A stretch of 64,000 nucleotides of DNA from an uncultured Chloroflexota bacterium (lineage in GTDB: Bacteria > Chloroflexota > Anaerolineae > Aggregatilineales > Phototrophicaceae): positions 1-64,000 of the forward strand of contig CALJKV010000015.1 of assembly GCA_937974245.1 (NCBI GenBank), in the 5' to 3' direction. Below are positions 47,574-57,384 of the stretch, in pieces. The first letter of the stretch is position 1. Every line of letters begins with the position of its first letter. The position numbers and the translations under genes were made by a program. The notes beneath the pieces were generated by a model. It worked only from the letters and a program-made list of their open reading frames with translations, made no database searches and was not told the DNA's origin.

Positions 47574-48836
47574 ATGTCTTTTCATGCTGACGCGGTACGT
47601 TCCCTGTTCCCCGCGCTCAACCAACCGGTTTCTGACAACGCGTTCCCGGTGTTCTTCGATAACCCTGCCGGGACTCAGGTGCCACAGGCCGTTATTCAGG
47701 CGGTAACAGACTATTATACCCACATGAACGCCAATTCCGGCGGCGCGTTCGCCACCAGCCAGCGCAGCGACGCCATGATCCAGGCAACCCGTGAAAAAGT
47801 TACCGATTTCCTGAATGCGCCTCGTGCAGATGAAATCGTGTTCGGGCCGAATATGACGACATTGAATTTTAGCCTGAGCCGGGCGTTGGCGAAAACACTG
47901 CGCCCAGGGGATGAGATCGTCCTGACACGCATGGATCATGATGCCAATGTCGCGCCCTGGTTGCGGATTGCCGAGGATCACGGCCTGATCGTGCGCTGGG
48001 TGGACATTATCGAGCGTGACTGCACACTGGATATGGACAGCCTGGAAGCCGCCCTGACCGATAGGACACGGGTCGTGGCAACCGTCCATGCCTCGAACGC
48101 TGTCGGCACGATTAACCCGGTAGCGCAAATCGCACAGATGGCACACGCGGCAGGGGCGCTCTACGTGGTGGATGCGGTGCAGAGTGCGCCGCATATCCCG
48201 CTAGATGTTCAGGCGATTGGCTGCGATTTCCTGCTGTGTTCGGCTTACAAATTTTATGGGCCGCATATCGGCGTTCTGTGGGGGCGACATGACCTCTTGA
48301 GCGACCTGCCGGTTTACAAGGTGCGCCCCTCGCACGATGAAGCGCCGTTCCGTTGGGAGACTGGCACACCCAGCTTCGAGACCATTGCCGCTGTGGGCGC
48401 GGCGGTGGACTACCTGGCAGGAATCGGGCGCGACTATGGTGCGGCGTTTGCTGAGTCATTCCCCGGTTTTGCCGGGCGGCGGTTGGCGCTCAAGACTGGT
48501 ATGGCGGCGCTGCAATCTTATGAGCGCGGCCTCGTAAGCCGGCTTATCTCCATGCTGCAAGGCATCCCCGGCGTGCATATCTACGGCATCACCGACCCAG
48601 CGCGGTATCATGACCGCGTGCCGACAGTGGTTTTCACTCAGGCCGGCCACACCCCGCTGGAAATCGCGGAACACCTGGCAGAGCAGCATATCTACGTGTG
48701 GAATGGGAATTATTACGCCCAGGAAATTATGGAGCGGTTGGGGCATGGCGCACATGGTATGGTGCGGGTTGGACTGGCGCACTATAACACCGCTGCTGAA
48801 ATCACCCGCCTGGAAAACGCCTTGCAGAGCTTATAG
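47574..48836 (+). CDS. Class V aminotransferase, cysteine desulfurase-like (TIGR01976-type)
   Basis: 420 residues, PLP-dependent fold type I. FFDNPAGTQVPQAVIQAV opens the fold; DAVQSAPHIPLDVQAIGCDF and SAYKFYGPHIGVLWG contain the cofactor Asp and Lys (~residue 226). Near the C-terminus NYYAQEIMERLGHGAHGMVR leads into VGLAHYNT. In SufS/IscS the corresponding loop has a catalytic Cys (as in GHHCA); here no Cys is found there. The enzyme resembles the VC1184/TIGR01976 subfamily, often called desulfurase, whose reaction is uncertain. No suf or isc genes are nearby. Confidence 0.88.
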   Translation: MSFHADAVRSLFPALNQPVSDNAFPVFFDNPAGTQVPQAVIQAVTDYYTHMNANSGGAFATSQRSDAMIQATREKVTDFLNAPRADEIVFGPNMTTLNFSLSRALAKTLRPGDEIVLTRMDHDANVAPWLRIAEDHGLIVRWVDIIERDCTLDMDSLEAALTDRTRVVATVHASNAVGTINPVAQIAQMAHAAGALYVVDAVQSAPHIPLDVQAIGCDFLLCSAYKFYGPHIGVLWGRHDLLSDLPVYKVRPSHDEAPFRWETGTPSFETIAAVGAAVDYLAGIGRDYGAAFAESFPGFAGRRLALKTGMAALQSYERGLVSRLISMLQGIPGVHIYGITDPARYHDRVPTVVFTQAGHTPLEIAEHLAEQHIYVWNGNYYAQEIMERLGHGAHGMVRVGLAHYNTAAEITRLENALQSL

Positions 48837-48955
48837 ACCAGGCTTTTATCTGTCCTGCAGATGCCCAGAAGGTTGTGCGATGTCAGGATAGAGCGTTGCC
48901 ATCAAAACTGACCTGGATTCAGGGGAGGGCACATTGGTCTTCCCCTACGATGTCC

Positions 48956-50773
48956 TCACCACGCATTAACCGTGATGCGTGCCAGGTGCAGCAGCAGGTC
49001 TTCCTGTACACCGGGCGCGGGAATGCGCGTACCATCCCACCACTGGTAGACGGCCATCCACAAATTGACGGAGCGCCCTGATAATCCTGGCAGGTATACC
49101 TCGCGTTCCTCTACGTAATACTGCCCTGGCTGCCACCGGCTGGTCTCCATCGGCTGTGGATTGGGCGGGTAGCCCAGGTCAACCAACTGCGGCGGGCCAT
49201 CCACCTGGTCAATAACCGTCCTGCCAAACATGAGATACGTCCCAATGCTGTAATCGAATTCCGGCGGTCGGTCTACCGACCACCACAACCGCATCCGTAT
49301 CGTTTCGCCTTCATGTTTGACAACCAGCGGCCCTTCCAGGTAACGATAGCCCGATTCATTCAGCAGATCCATGCCATGAAAGCGCATTCCATTCGCAAAT
49401 GGGATGCCCTCGACATCCGGGGGTAGTTCGTACAGGCGGAACATGAAGCGTGCCGGACCGTAAAAATCCCGCTCTAACCGGCCTGTCGTGACTTTTTCTC
49501 GTGTGGCGGTATCATAGTGCAGGTTGTTGAATACATACCATACGCGCCGGTAACCTGTCGGGTCGGTCACGAAGCCCAGGCCATTAGGGAAATAGAGCCG
49601 CGTCGCGTAGTCCCACTCGTACCAGTGACCATCACAACAGCCAGGGTCAATCAGGATCACATCGCCCCACTGCATGTTGGTTTGCAGCCATTCAAAAGTT
49701 GCCATCCAGGGGCGGAAATACAGCGGGTTGTACTGCAACTGTACGGGGAGCAGCATCAGGACAGCCAGCACGCCCCCAGCCAGTAGGCGACCCCGGTGGG
49801 GTAGGAAACGCAGCCCCCATGCCAGCCACAGTGCCAGCCCGACCATGAGTGCCATTGCGTAATGCTGGTCGAAGAATTTGAAAACCGGGTTCAGGATAAA
49901 GAGCAGCACTGGCAGGGCGAATGTCCAGACCGTCAGCGCTGCCGTATGCGAATCAGCACTGCGCCAGTGCCAGAAAATCAGCGCCGTTACCAGAACAGCC
50001 AGCAGCAGCCACAACCACAGGGGATACCCCGGAAAGAGGTATACCGTATACTGCTTGAAATAGTCGCTGAACGCCTCGGCAAATGTGGGTTCAACACGGG
50101 GGGAATTCACCCGCTCGACAAGCTGCGGAATTTTATAGAGGATCATCGGCAGTGCCAGCAGCACCGCCAGTCCGCCCGGCAGCCACCAGCGCCAGATCGT
50201 TTTGCGGTAGACGACCAGCGTATAGACACCCAGCATCAGATAGCCGATGACGCTGGGCAGGTAGGTGTAGAACATGAGCGCCATACAGACCGCCAGTGGA
50301 ATCGCCCGCCGGAGAACGGGACGCCTGAAGTAGCGCAGGGTGAACCAGAACGCGAAGATAAACAGGGTAATCATGAGCATGTAGGCGCGGACTTCGGTGC
50401 TGATGCGCTGGCTGTACCCCAGCGCCCCGAAGGCCAGCACCGCCAGCACCGCCGTCGGTTCATCACGCAGCCGCCGCGTTACCCGGTACAGTGCCGCGCT
50501 GCCAATCAGGAAGATGAACAAAGATAGGGTGCGCAGGACAAACGGGTGTATCCCGGCCACTTCTTTCCAGCCGTCAAGCAGCACATAATAGAGTGGTGTC
50601 CAGTCATAGGGCGTGCGCAGGACAACCTGCTCCGGCGTGCCAAACGTCTGCCAGATTGACCAGATTTCATCCACATGCATTTCCATGCTGTTGAAACGGA
50701 CGATACGGCTGGCGACCAGCAGCAAGAGAATTCCTACAAAGAAGAACAAACGATAGCTGGAACGTTTTGCCAT
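48956..50773 (-). CDS. Membrane glycosyltransferase, GT39/ArnT-like (GT-C fold)
   Basis: 605 residues. The first extracytoplasmic loop has MEMHVDEIWSIWQTF, with the Asp-Glu typical of GT-C enzymes using polyprenyl-phosphate sugars. About 9-10 hydrophobic helices span ~10-360 (FFFVGILLLLVASRIV through MALMVGLALWLAWGL), and a soluble C-terminal ~240 residues (from LQYNPLYFRPWMATFEWL) include a beta-rich part. It resembles the Chloroflexota and actinobacterial families of unknown acceptor. It may glycosylate proteins or lipids on the outer face of the membrane. The gene stands alone, convergent with the PLP enzyme. Confidence 0.85.
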   Translation of the reverse strand: MAKRSSYRLFFFVGILLLLVASRIVRFNSMEMHVDEIWSIWQTFGTPEQVVLRTPYDWTPLYYVLLDGWKEVAGIHPFVLRTLSLFIFLIGSAALYRVTRRLRDEPTAVLAVLAFGALGYSQRISTEVRAYMLMITLFIFAFWFTLRYFRRPVLRRAIPLAVCMALMFYTYLPSVIGYLMLGVYTLVVYRKTIWRWWLPGGLAVLLALPMILYKIPQLVERVNSPRVEPTFAEAFSDYFKQYTVYLFPGYPLWLWLLLAVLVTALIFWHWRSADSHTAALTVWTFALPVLLFILNPVFKFFDQHYAMALMVGLALWLAWGLRFLPHRGRLLAGGVLAVLMLLPVQLQYNPLYFRPWMATFEWLQTNMQWGDVILIDPGCCDGHWYEWDYATRLYFPNGLGFVTDPTGYRRVWYVFNNLHYDTATREKVTTGRLERDFYGPARFMFRLYELPPDVEGIPFANGMRFHGMDLLNESGYRYLEGPLVVKHEGETIRMRLWWSVDRPPEFDYSIGTYLMFGRTVIDQVDGPPQLVDLGYPPNPQPMETSRWQPGQYYVEEREVYLPGLSGRSVNLWMAVYQWWDGTRIPAPGVQEDLLLHLARITVNAW

Positions 50774-50972
50774 GAAAAGGTTCCTCGTATCTTAATACGG
50801 TTATAGCTCATAGGGGGAAATTAAATCAACCCACAGGCAGCGTGTCAAGTCATTCGGTAGGCCACGAAGATGAGAGAATAAAACCGGGACTATGGTTCAG
50901 GTTCAAGCACAGTAACGTTTTTGGGGACACGCTAAATCTGCGGGAAGATGGCCTGATCTCCCCTGTCCGTGC
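50774..50972. other. Short intergenic region, nothing recognised
   Basis: About 200 bases between two minus-strand genes; no gene, hairpin terminator or clear promoter was seen. Confidence 0.4.
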
Positions 50973-52220
50973 CTACAGCTGACATGGAATCTCCCGCGTG
51001 AGGCAATGGACAGCGCCGCCGCCATTGACGCTCAGTGAACAATCCACCGGGATAATGGTGTAGTCCGGCAGCGCGTCCTGGTAAGTCGCTAACGCTTTTT
51101 CATCCTGCGGGATGTTGAATATCGGCACCAGCACGCGCCCATTAACAGTCAGGGCGTTGGTATAGCTGCGCCAGATGGGGTAAACGAACCAGTTGAGACA
51201 CAACGGTGGGGCAGGCAGTTCCAGCACGTGGTAGGGCTGTCCGGCGGCGTTTGTTTCCTGGCGAAACAGGTCAGCTGCCCGACGCAGTTGCTCCCCGTTA
51301 TAAATCACGTCCGGTGCGGTGACCAGGACGGTTTGCGCATCCGCCAGCTTGACGACCAGGTCAACATGCCCGGTTTCTTCGCGTTTCAAGCGCGGCGTGA
51401 GGATGACCTTCTGCACGTCGAAGACAGTTTGCAGCGCGGCCAGCAGCCCCTGGCGGTTAAGGCCGGGGTTTGCGTGCAACACCTGCTCGGAGATGAGCAG
51501 CGTTCCCGCCCCATCCGACCATATATTTCCCCCCTCGAGGTGAACGTTCAGCGGGCGCAGCGGCAGCGCCCGGTGTGCTGCCCAGCGGCGTGGCATCGCA
51601 TTGTCGCGCTCCTGCGGATAACTGGGCAGCGGGTCGAACACGGCATTGACGGTCACCTGTTGCCCGGCGGCATCCAATCCGGTGATCGGGCCGTAATCGC
51701 GTATCCAGATGTCATCCGTTGGCAAATGCAAGAATTGGATATTGTCTAAGTCTATCCCGCCCCGCCGTTCCAGGTAGAGACGCGCCGCCGCCGCCCACAT
51801 CGGGTGCGGCACGAGGACGACGACCTGAGCCGCCGGGGCAATCGCTCCGGTCATCTGGGCGTGCAGCGACCACAAGGGGGGATACAGCACCGGCCACGCC
51901 AGCAGTACCGCCTCCACTGGCTCCCACTGCGCTGGCAAGTGAATGACCCCGTTGGCTGCTTCAGGAGCGGAATCATCTCCCACAGACTGCAGCGGTAGGG
52001 CAGAAAGTTCACGCAGCTGGGTGGTGATTTCTCTGGTAGTCATCTTGTCGAGCAGGCGCCAGCGCAGCAGATAGGCGGCCATTGCTTCCGGGGCCGTCGG
52101 CGGGTGGGTATCGGCATCCACCGCCAGCCAGCGGCGCAGCAGTGGCCGGAGAACTGAGTGGAACAGTGCGGGCATTCGCCGCCGCCAGAGCGGGTAGGGT
52201 ACATAGTCAAATCGCAGCAT
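50973..52220 (-). CDS. Agmatine deiminase/peptidyl-arginine deiminase family
   Basis: 415 residues if started at the ATG at 52220 (MLRFDYVPYPLWRRRMP); ATG 52265 and TTG 52325 are alternatives, and none has a clear ribosome site. The pentein fold shows PAQWEPVEAVLLAWPVLYPP, DDIWIRDYGPITGL, LEGGNIWSDGAGTLLISEQV, KREETGHVDLVVKL and the catalytic Cys in NGGGAVHCLTREIP. Agmatine deiminase converts agmatine to N-carbamoylputrescine in putrescine synthesis. The ~90 residues before PAQWEP are not part of the usual enzyme. No carbamoylputrescine amidase (aguB) is adjacent. Confidence 0.9.
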   Translation of the reverse strand: MLRFDYVPYPLWRRRMPALFHSVLRPLLRRWLAVDADTHPPTAPEAMAAYLLRWRLLDKMTTREITTQLRELSALPLQSVGDDSAPEAANGVIHLPAQWEPVEAVLLAWPVLYPPLWSLHAQMTGAIAPAAQVVVLVPHPMWAAAARLYLERRGGIDLDNIQFLHLPTDDIWIRDYGPITGLDAAGQQVTVNAVFDPLPSYPQERDNAMPRRWAAHRALPLRPLNVHLEGGNIWSDGAGTLLISEQVLHANPGLNRQGLLAALQTVFDVQKVILTPRLKREETGHVDLVVKLADAQTVLVTAPDVIYNGEQLRRAADLFRQETNAAGQPYHVLELPAPPLCLNWFVYPIWRSYTNALTVNGRVLVPIFNIPQDEKALATYQDALPDYTIIPVDCSLSVNGGGAVHCLTREIPCQL

Positions 52221-52409
52221 GGCGGGAATGTTACCGGGGCCCGGTTGGTTCGTCAACAACGGCATGCTAATGCTTCGGGGGTAAACGTTCAATGGCGTGA
52301 CTATCCGGTGAATACCGGTAGCCAATTCGTCCTATTCCTGTAATAAACACAAAAATCCTTAACGAACCATTGGTTGAATGCTCTTTAGAATTAGGAATAT
52401 AAAAGGTTT

Positions 52410-52898
52410 ATGAAGGCGGGATTCACGTACATGAACAACGTGCAAACAATGGAGCTAGGCCCACATCTCACTGCTATCGCGCCCGACTTCCGGGTGCCGG
52501 ATCATACCAAACGACCACATGATCTGGAGGACTTGATGGGGAAACGTGGTTTGCTGCTGGGTTTTGTGGGTGACATCTGGCAGCCGGCCAGTATGCGCCG
52601 TATTCTCTGGTTGCAGCGGCACGCACAGACATTCATCCAGCGCGGGGTGAATGTAGCCCTCCTCATCCACGACGACGTATACACAGTTTATGGATTTTAT
52701 GTGAGCAGCCCTACCACGCCGGACTTCCCGCTGTTGGCTGATAGGGATGCGAAAGTCCATGCACTATTCAATATGGCGCGTAATCCGGGGTTAGTGATAC
52801 TGGATAACAACCGGGTCATCCGTCATAAGTGGTTGATGCCCGACGAACGGGTATGGCCGAAAATCAGCGAGCTGCTGCACATGCTCGAAGTGTTGTAG
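52410..52898 (+). CDS. Peroxiredoxin/AhpC-TSA-like protein without cysteine
   Basis: 162 residues; the ATG eight codons in is an alternative start. The thioredoxin-like pattern is clear: LTAIAPDFRVPDHTKRPHDL, GLLLGFVGDIWQPASMRRIL, RGVNVALLIHDDVYTVYGFY, PDFPLLADRDAKVHALFNMA, PGLVILDNNRVIRHKWLMPD. In peroxiredoxins the loop after the first central strand holds the peroxidatic Cys; here it is GDIWQPASM and the whole protein has no cysteine. It cannot work as a peroxidase, so a binding or regulatory role is likely. A strong terminator follows. Confidence 0.82.
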   Translation: MKAGFTYMNNVQTMELGPHLTAIAPDFRVPDHTKRPHDLEDLMGKRGLLLGFVGDIWQPASMRRILWLQRHAQTFIQRGVNVALLIHDDVYTVYGFYVSSPTTPDFPLLADRDAKVHALFNMARNPGLVILDNNRVIRHKWLMPDERVWPKISELLHMLEVL

Positions 52899-52903
52899 AG
52901 AAC

Positions 52904-52932
52904 CTGGGGGAGTGCAGGCCGCACTCCCCCAG
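52904..52932. terminator. Bidirectional terminator
   Basis: CTGGGGGAGTGC (52904-52915) and GCACTCCCCCAG (52921-52932) form a perfect 12-bp stem with a five-base loop between convergent genes. Confidence 0.8.
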
Positions 52933-52949
52933 CGCTTCACCTCACGTCG

Positions 52950-55900
52950 CTACCCGCAACCGTCCAGGTCGCGCCACTTGGCGATGGTATCCCCCACCTG
53001 CATCACGCCGTTTTCATCGGGCGTGGCCGTCACACGGCGGTTGGCAATCTCCTCGCAGGTGTCCCCTTTTTCTACCGCGACCCAATCGGAGCGTACATAC
53101 TTGTACTCGATAGCCGAACCTTCCAGCAGATCAAGTGTCACCGTCCAGTAGGTGTCATCCACCTGAGTCATAGGGATACCCGCCGGGTCCCAGGTCGGGT
53201 AGCCATTCCCAGCGAAATCCCCGGCAATATACACGGGGGGCGGGGTCGTATAGTCCGGCACCGTCACGATGAACGCCACCGGCACAATCTGACGCTCAAT
53301 CAGCACCGGGTCGGTCAGCACCTGTTCCGACTCGTTCAGCGCACCATCCACCGCCGTGATCGCGTAAATGTAGGTTTCGCCTTCCACCACGCCGGTATCT
53401 TTGTAAGTCGTGCCATCCGCTGCCGGGACTTCCGCCACCAGCAGGATGTCCCCTGCCGAATTGGTGCGATAGACCCGATAGACGAATAAGTTGTCATCGG
53501 TGACAGTTTCCCATTCCAGCGACACTCCGGAAAGCGATGCCCGCAGGATGCTTACGCTCCCGGTTGCGACGGGTGGTGTCGTATCGTCCGATGATTCCAG
53601 CGTGAGCAGCGGGAGTGTCCCATCAGGTAGTTCGACCACTGTCCAGGTCAGTCCGGCATCGGTACTGAAACGTGCTACCGTCTGGAACACGCCCACATCC
53701 TGCGGTGCGAAGGCGAAACTGTATACATCCGCGCCATCCAGTTCGCCGCTGTAGACCATTGGCTCCCAGTTCGCCGTTTCCAGGTTGTAGCCAACAGGGA
53801 CGAGCGCCGCCTGTGCTTGCACACCGGTTGCCTGGCCGTCAGCCTCGGTCATGCCATCCACCTTCACCGCCGCTTGCAGTTCCGCCGTCACACCGAACAC
53901 CAGCCCCATCGTGCGTGGCCCAGCAGCAGCATCGCCCATGTAGTACACCGCGCTGATCGGGGCGCTGGCAGTACCGGCGGCGCTGGCGCTCAACGGGCCA
54001 AGCAGCAGGTTTTGTGTTAGCGGAGCGACGGCATAGTAATACATAAACCCGTTGGGAGCATCCAATTCAAGGCTTGTTTCAGCTCTTGCCCCCACGCTGA
54101 CCCGTTCAAAGCCGCCGGTTGCCACCGGGCTGCGGTAGACCAGATAGCCTCTCGCGCCGTCTACCGGCTCCCAATGGACTGTCACACGACTATCACCCCC
54201 TGTGACGGTCACCCCGGTGGGCGCATCGTTGAGGGCGAATATGCTGTTGTCGGTTGTCACCGTCCATACATTGCCACTGTGTGCCCCAACGCGGACTTCG
54301 GGGAGTGAGTCATCGGTGGAAAGCGCCGTCCCGCCAAATGTCGGTTCCAGCGTCAGGCCTATAGGAAGCTGCCCACCGAAGGAGAGTTCTACGGTTCGGG
54401 CACTGTCGCTGTTGTTCAGCACGACCACCGCCGCGTTACCCGCTGCCACATCCAGCCGCAGGAAGGCGTACACCCCAGTAGCGTCGTCGGTCACGAGCGT
54501 CACCATTTCACCGGTACGCAGTGCCGGATTTGCATGACGCAGCGCGGCAATCTGCTGGTAGAAAGCCAGCATCACCTCATCCGGTGCGGGGTAAGCGTCG
54601 CCTTCGGTATCCGCCCAGGGATAGGGGGCGCGGTTGTATGGATCATCCTGGAGCGTGCCGCCGTCATTCCTGCTGGGTGCATCCAGGGCAATTTCATCGC
54701 CGTAGTAGATCGTCGGTGCGCCGGGCAGCGTGAACTGTGCCAGCGCCGCGAGTTTCTGTAACTGTGGGTCGTTGTCCACCACGAAGAACAGGCGGCTGGT
54801 GTCGTGGCTGTCCAGGAGGTTCAGCAGGGCGTGATAGGCCTGCGCCGGGTAGTCTTCCTCTATGGCGCGGATCACGCTGTTGAATTCGCTGGGCGCCAAG
54901 ACCGAAATAAGCCGGTCGCCGTTTGAGTCGTTGTCCTGGTAGTCGCTATCGCGCACGTAACCAAGGATACCCGCCCGCAGCCGGTAGTTCATGGTCGAAT
55001 CCCACTCATCGCCTTGCAGCCACTCGGATGAATCCGCCCATTCTTCGCCAATAATCACGGCGTCGGGATTGGTATTTTTGACGACGGTACGGAAGGCTTC
55101 CCAGTAGATGTTGTTGGGATCGCTGCCGTTGTCAATGTCGGGGGCAACATCCAGCCGCCAGCCGCCGATGCCCTCGCGTCCCCAGGTACGGGCAACACTA
55201 TTTTCATCGAGGAAGACATACCTGCGTGTTTCGATGATGGTGTTGTTGATGCGCGGGATGCTGTCGAACCCGGCCCAGGAGACGTAATACAGCGGGTCGG
55301 GGTCGCCGGCGCAGGGCGCTGGTTGGTTGGCGCGTGGTGCAGCGAAATAGAACCAACTGCGGTACGCGGAGTCCAGGCTCTCGCACGCACCGTCGGTATC
55401 GAAGCGGTGGTAGCGATCGAAGATGGCGCTATCGCTCGACATGTGATTGAAAACGCCGTCAAGTATAATGTAGATGCCGCGTGCGCTGGCCTCACTGATG
55501 AGGGTCTGGAAGTCCGCCAGTGTGCCTAGCATCGGGTCAATTTGCAGGAAGTCGGCGGTATCATACCGGTGGTTGGAACGCGCCAGGAAGATCGGGTTGA
55601 GGTAAATGCCGGTTACGCCCAGTTCTTGCAGGTAATCCAGCTTCTCAGTGATACCTGCCAGGTCGCCGCCGTAGAAGTCGCTGTTCCAGTAGCCATTGCC
55701 GTTGGGCAGCCTATCTACCCGACCGTCGAGCATCGGTTCGTTCCAGGTTTCGTGGAAATACAGCGGGAGTTCATTATAGAATGTCTCTGAGCCGTCTGCC
55801 GGGTTATTGCTCGTGTCGCCATCCCGGAAGCGATCCGGGAAAATCTGGTAGAGGATGGCATTCTGCATCCATTCCGGTGTGACGAAAGCTGGATCATACA

Positions 55901-56393
55901 CCGTAATCTGGAAACTCAGGTCAGGGCTTTCGCCGTAAGCGGCACCGATTCCGCCTTCTTTGGCCGCGATGAATGAGCCGTTATTCTCACGGGTGTCATC
56001 TTCATAGTAGACCGTCCGCGCCCCTTTGGTGACGATAAAGCGATACCATAAGACGGTTGTCTTGCGCCCGGTGTCGAGCGTCGCTTCCCAGAAATCATAG
56101 CCATCAGCAGTGGTGGCAACCGCCTGCATCGGCAGCAGAGTCTGCTCCTGGTTGCGCGTGTTCCACACACGGACAGAGGCTGAATCAAGATCGCCCGCAG
56201 CCGCCCGCAGCCGCAGTGTCACGACGGTGCTGAACGGCGCCGCGCCCCCAGGGGTCCGGTAGAGGTCGGAACGGCTGTCATGCAGCAGGGCATCGGTGTT
56301 CATGTCACCAAACTGTGCCAGCAGCGAGACGCCCGGCAGCAGCATGACCAGCAGGCCGCACACAAAAGTCCAGCGTAAAAGTAGTTTAAGCAT
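52950..56393 (-). CDS. Large secreted GH13 alpha-glucan hydrolase with fibronectin-like and starch-binding modules
   Basis: 1147 residues from the ATG at 56393, ten bases after GGAG; signal peptide LLLRWTFVCGLLVMLLPGVS ends at LLAQ. Order: N-terminal beta domain (~25-150, as in cyclomaltodextrinases/neopullulanases), GH13 catalytic barrel (~165-600) with YQIFPDRFRDGD, GVFNHMS, GGWRLDVAPDID (nucleophile Asp), VIIGEEWAD (acid Glu) and LLDSHDTSR; a beta domain; fn3-like APTGVTVTGGDSRVTVHWEP (~705-790); a further beta region; a second fn3-like region (~930-1030); and a C-terminal CBM20-like module PPPVYIAGDFAGNGYPTWDP. It should degrade starch, glycogen or pullulan outside the cell. Confidence 0.93.
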   Translation of the reverse strand: MLKLLLRWTFVCGLLVMLLPGVSLLAQFGDMNTDALLHDSRSDLYRTPGGAAPFSTVVTLRLRAAAGDLDSASVRVWNTRNQEQTLLPMQAVATTADGYDFWEATLDTGRKTTVLWYRFIVTKGARTVYYEDDTRENNGSFIAAKEGGIGAAYGESPDLSFQITVYDPAFVTPEWMQNAILYQIFPDRFRDGDTSNNPADGSETFYNELPLYFHETWNEPMLDGRVDRLPNGNGYWNSDFYGGDLAGITEKLDYLQELGVTGIYLNPIFLARSNHRYDTADFLQIDPMLGTLADFQTLISEASARGIYIILDGVFNHMSSDSAIFDRYHRFDTDGACESLDSAYRSWFYFAAPRANQPAPCAGDPDPLYYVSWAGFDSIPRINNTIIETRRYVFLDENSVARTWGREGIGGWRLDVAPDIDNGSDPNNIYWEAFRTVVKNTNPDAVIIGEEWADSSEWLQGDEWDSTMNYRLRAGILGYVRDSDYQDNDSNGDRLISVLAPSEFNSVIRAIEEDYPAQAYHALLNLLDSHDTSRLFFVVDNDPQLQKLAALAQFTLPGAPTIYYGDEIALDAPSRNDGGTLQDDPYNRAPYPWADTEGDAYPAPDEVMLAFYQQIAALRHANPALRTGEMVTLVTDDATGVYAFLRLDVAAGNAAVVVLNNSDSARTVELSFGGQLPIGLTLEPTFGGTALSTDDSLPEVRVGAHSGNVWTVTTDNSIFALNDAPTGVTVTGGDSRVTVHWEPVDGARGYLVYRSPVATGGFERVSVGARAETSLELDAPNGFMYYYAVAPLTQNLLLGPLSASAAGTASAPISAVYYMGDAAAGPRTMGLVFGVTAELQAAVKVDGMTEADGQATGVQAQAALVPVGYNLETANWEPMVYSGELDGADVYSFAFAPQDVGVFQTVARFSTDAGLTWTVVELPDGTLPLLTLESSDDTTPPVATGSVSILRASLSGVSLEWETVTDDNLFVYRVYRTNSAGDILLVAEVPAADGTTYKDTGVVEGETYIYAITAVDGALNESEQVLTDPVLIERQIVPVAFIVTVPDYTTPPPVYIAGDFAGNGYPTWDPAGIPMTQVDDTYWTVTLDLLEGSAIEYKYVRSDWVAVEKGDTCEEIANRRVTATPDENGVMQVGDTIAKWRDLDGCG

Positions 56394-56470
56394 TTTCGCA
56401 ATACTCCACATAAACCTGACCAGAGCGATGATACACCCCGGTCTATCCGGTTGGCAAGCGGACAGTAGGG

Positions 56471-57262
56471 CTATTTCCCCTGCCATTTCACTGGCTGTTT
56501 GGTGAGGACGGCCTGCACCCCGTTGACGAAATCTTCGGTGCGGACGAGGACACTTTGTGCCCAGCCTTCGAGTTGCAGCCCACGCTCCACGTCGGTCATA
56601 CCGTTGATGACGCGCTTGGCATAACTGACTGCCAACGGAGCGGCTTGCGCCAGTTCGTCTGCCAGGGCATCCCCCCGCGCCAGCAGGTCATCGCCGGGGA
56701 CAACATGATTGACCACGCCCCAGCGTTCAGCATCGTGTAAGTCCATGCTGCGCCCGGTCATAATGTATTCTTTGGCACGCGCCGGGCCAACCAGCCGCGC
56801 CAGACGAGTCGTGCCGCCCACATCCGGGATCAGCCCCAGCAGGGATTCGGGCAGACCGATGCGGGTAGCTTCTGCCGCGATACGGAAATCAGCGGCCAGC
56901 GCCAGTTCCATCCCCATTCCCAGGCAGAAGCCGTGCATCAGGACGATAACCGGCAGCGACGACGCCTCAAACTTGTTGACGATGCCCTGATAATAGGCCG
57001 TCAGCGGAAACAGATTATCGCGCCAGTTTTCGCCGAAGCGTTCCGCGGCGCTCATGAAGTCGGTGACGTCAATCCCGGCGGAAAACCCTGTCCCTTCGCC
57101 GCGCAGCAGTACCGCCCGGATACCGGAAATTGTCTCGGCGTGTTCAATGGCGGCGGCTAAAGCATCCATCATCTCGCGGTTGAGTGCGTTACGTTTTTCG
57201 GGGCGGGTGAGGATGATCTCGAAGATATGGTCACGCTGGCGGGTCATAATCAGGTCGGACAT
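56471..57262 (-). CDS. Enoyl-CoA hydratase/isomerase family protein
   Basis: 263 residues. Crotonase fold: ILTRPEKRNALNREMMDAL, AVLLRGEGTGFSAGIDVTDF (oxyanion hole), VIVLMHGFCLGMGMELALAA (second oxyanion segment), IGLPESLLGLIPDVGGTTRL and AKEYIMTGRSMDLHDAERWG. One of the two glutamates typical of hydratases appears as GLPESLLGLIPD, with Asp at the second site as in isomerase-like members, so hydration versus isomerisation is undecided. No other beta-oxidation genes are adjacent. Confidence 0.92.
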   Translation of the reverse strand: MSDLIMTRQRDHIFEIILTRPEKRNALNREMMDALAAAIEHAETISGIRAVLLRGEGTGFSAGIDVTDFMSAAERFGENWRDNLFPLTAYYQGIVNKFEASSLPVIVLMHGFCLGMGMELALAADFRIAAEATRIGLPESLLGLIPDVGGTTRLARLVGPARAKEYIMTGRSMDLHDAERWGVVNHVVPGDDLLARGDALADELAQAAPLAVSYAKRVINGMTDVERGLQLEGWAQSVLVRTEDFVNGVQAVLTKQPVKWQGK

Positions 57263-57384
57263 AAGCTCGTTGCCTCACGAAAGCTGAAAGGTGAAAAACA
57301 CTTGACAAAAGCATACCCATATCGGGACGGCTGTGCCAGCATTCACCCTCGCGCAGTGGCGGGTGTGGCGCTAAAATTCGCAGT

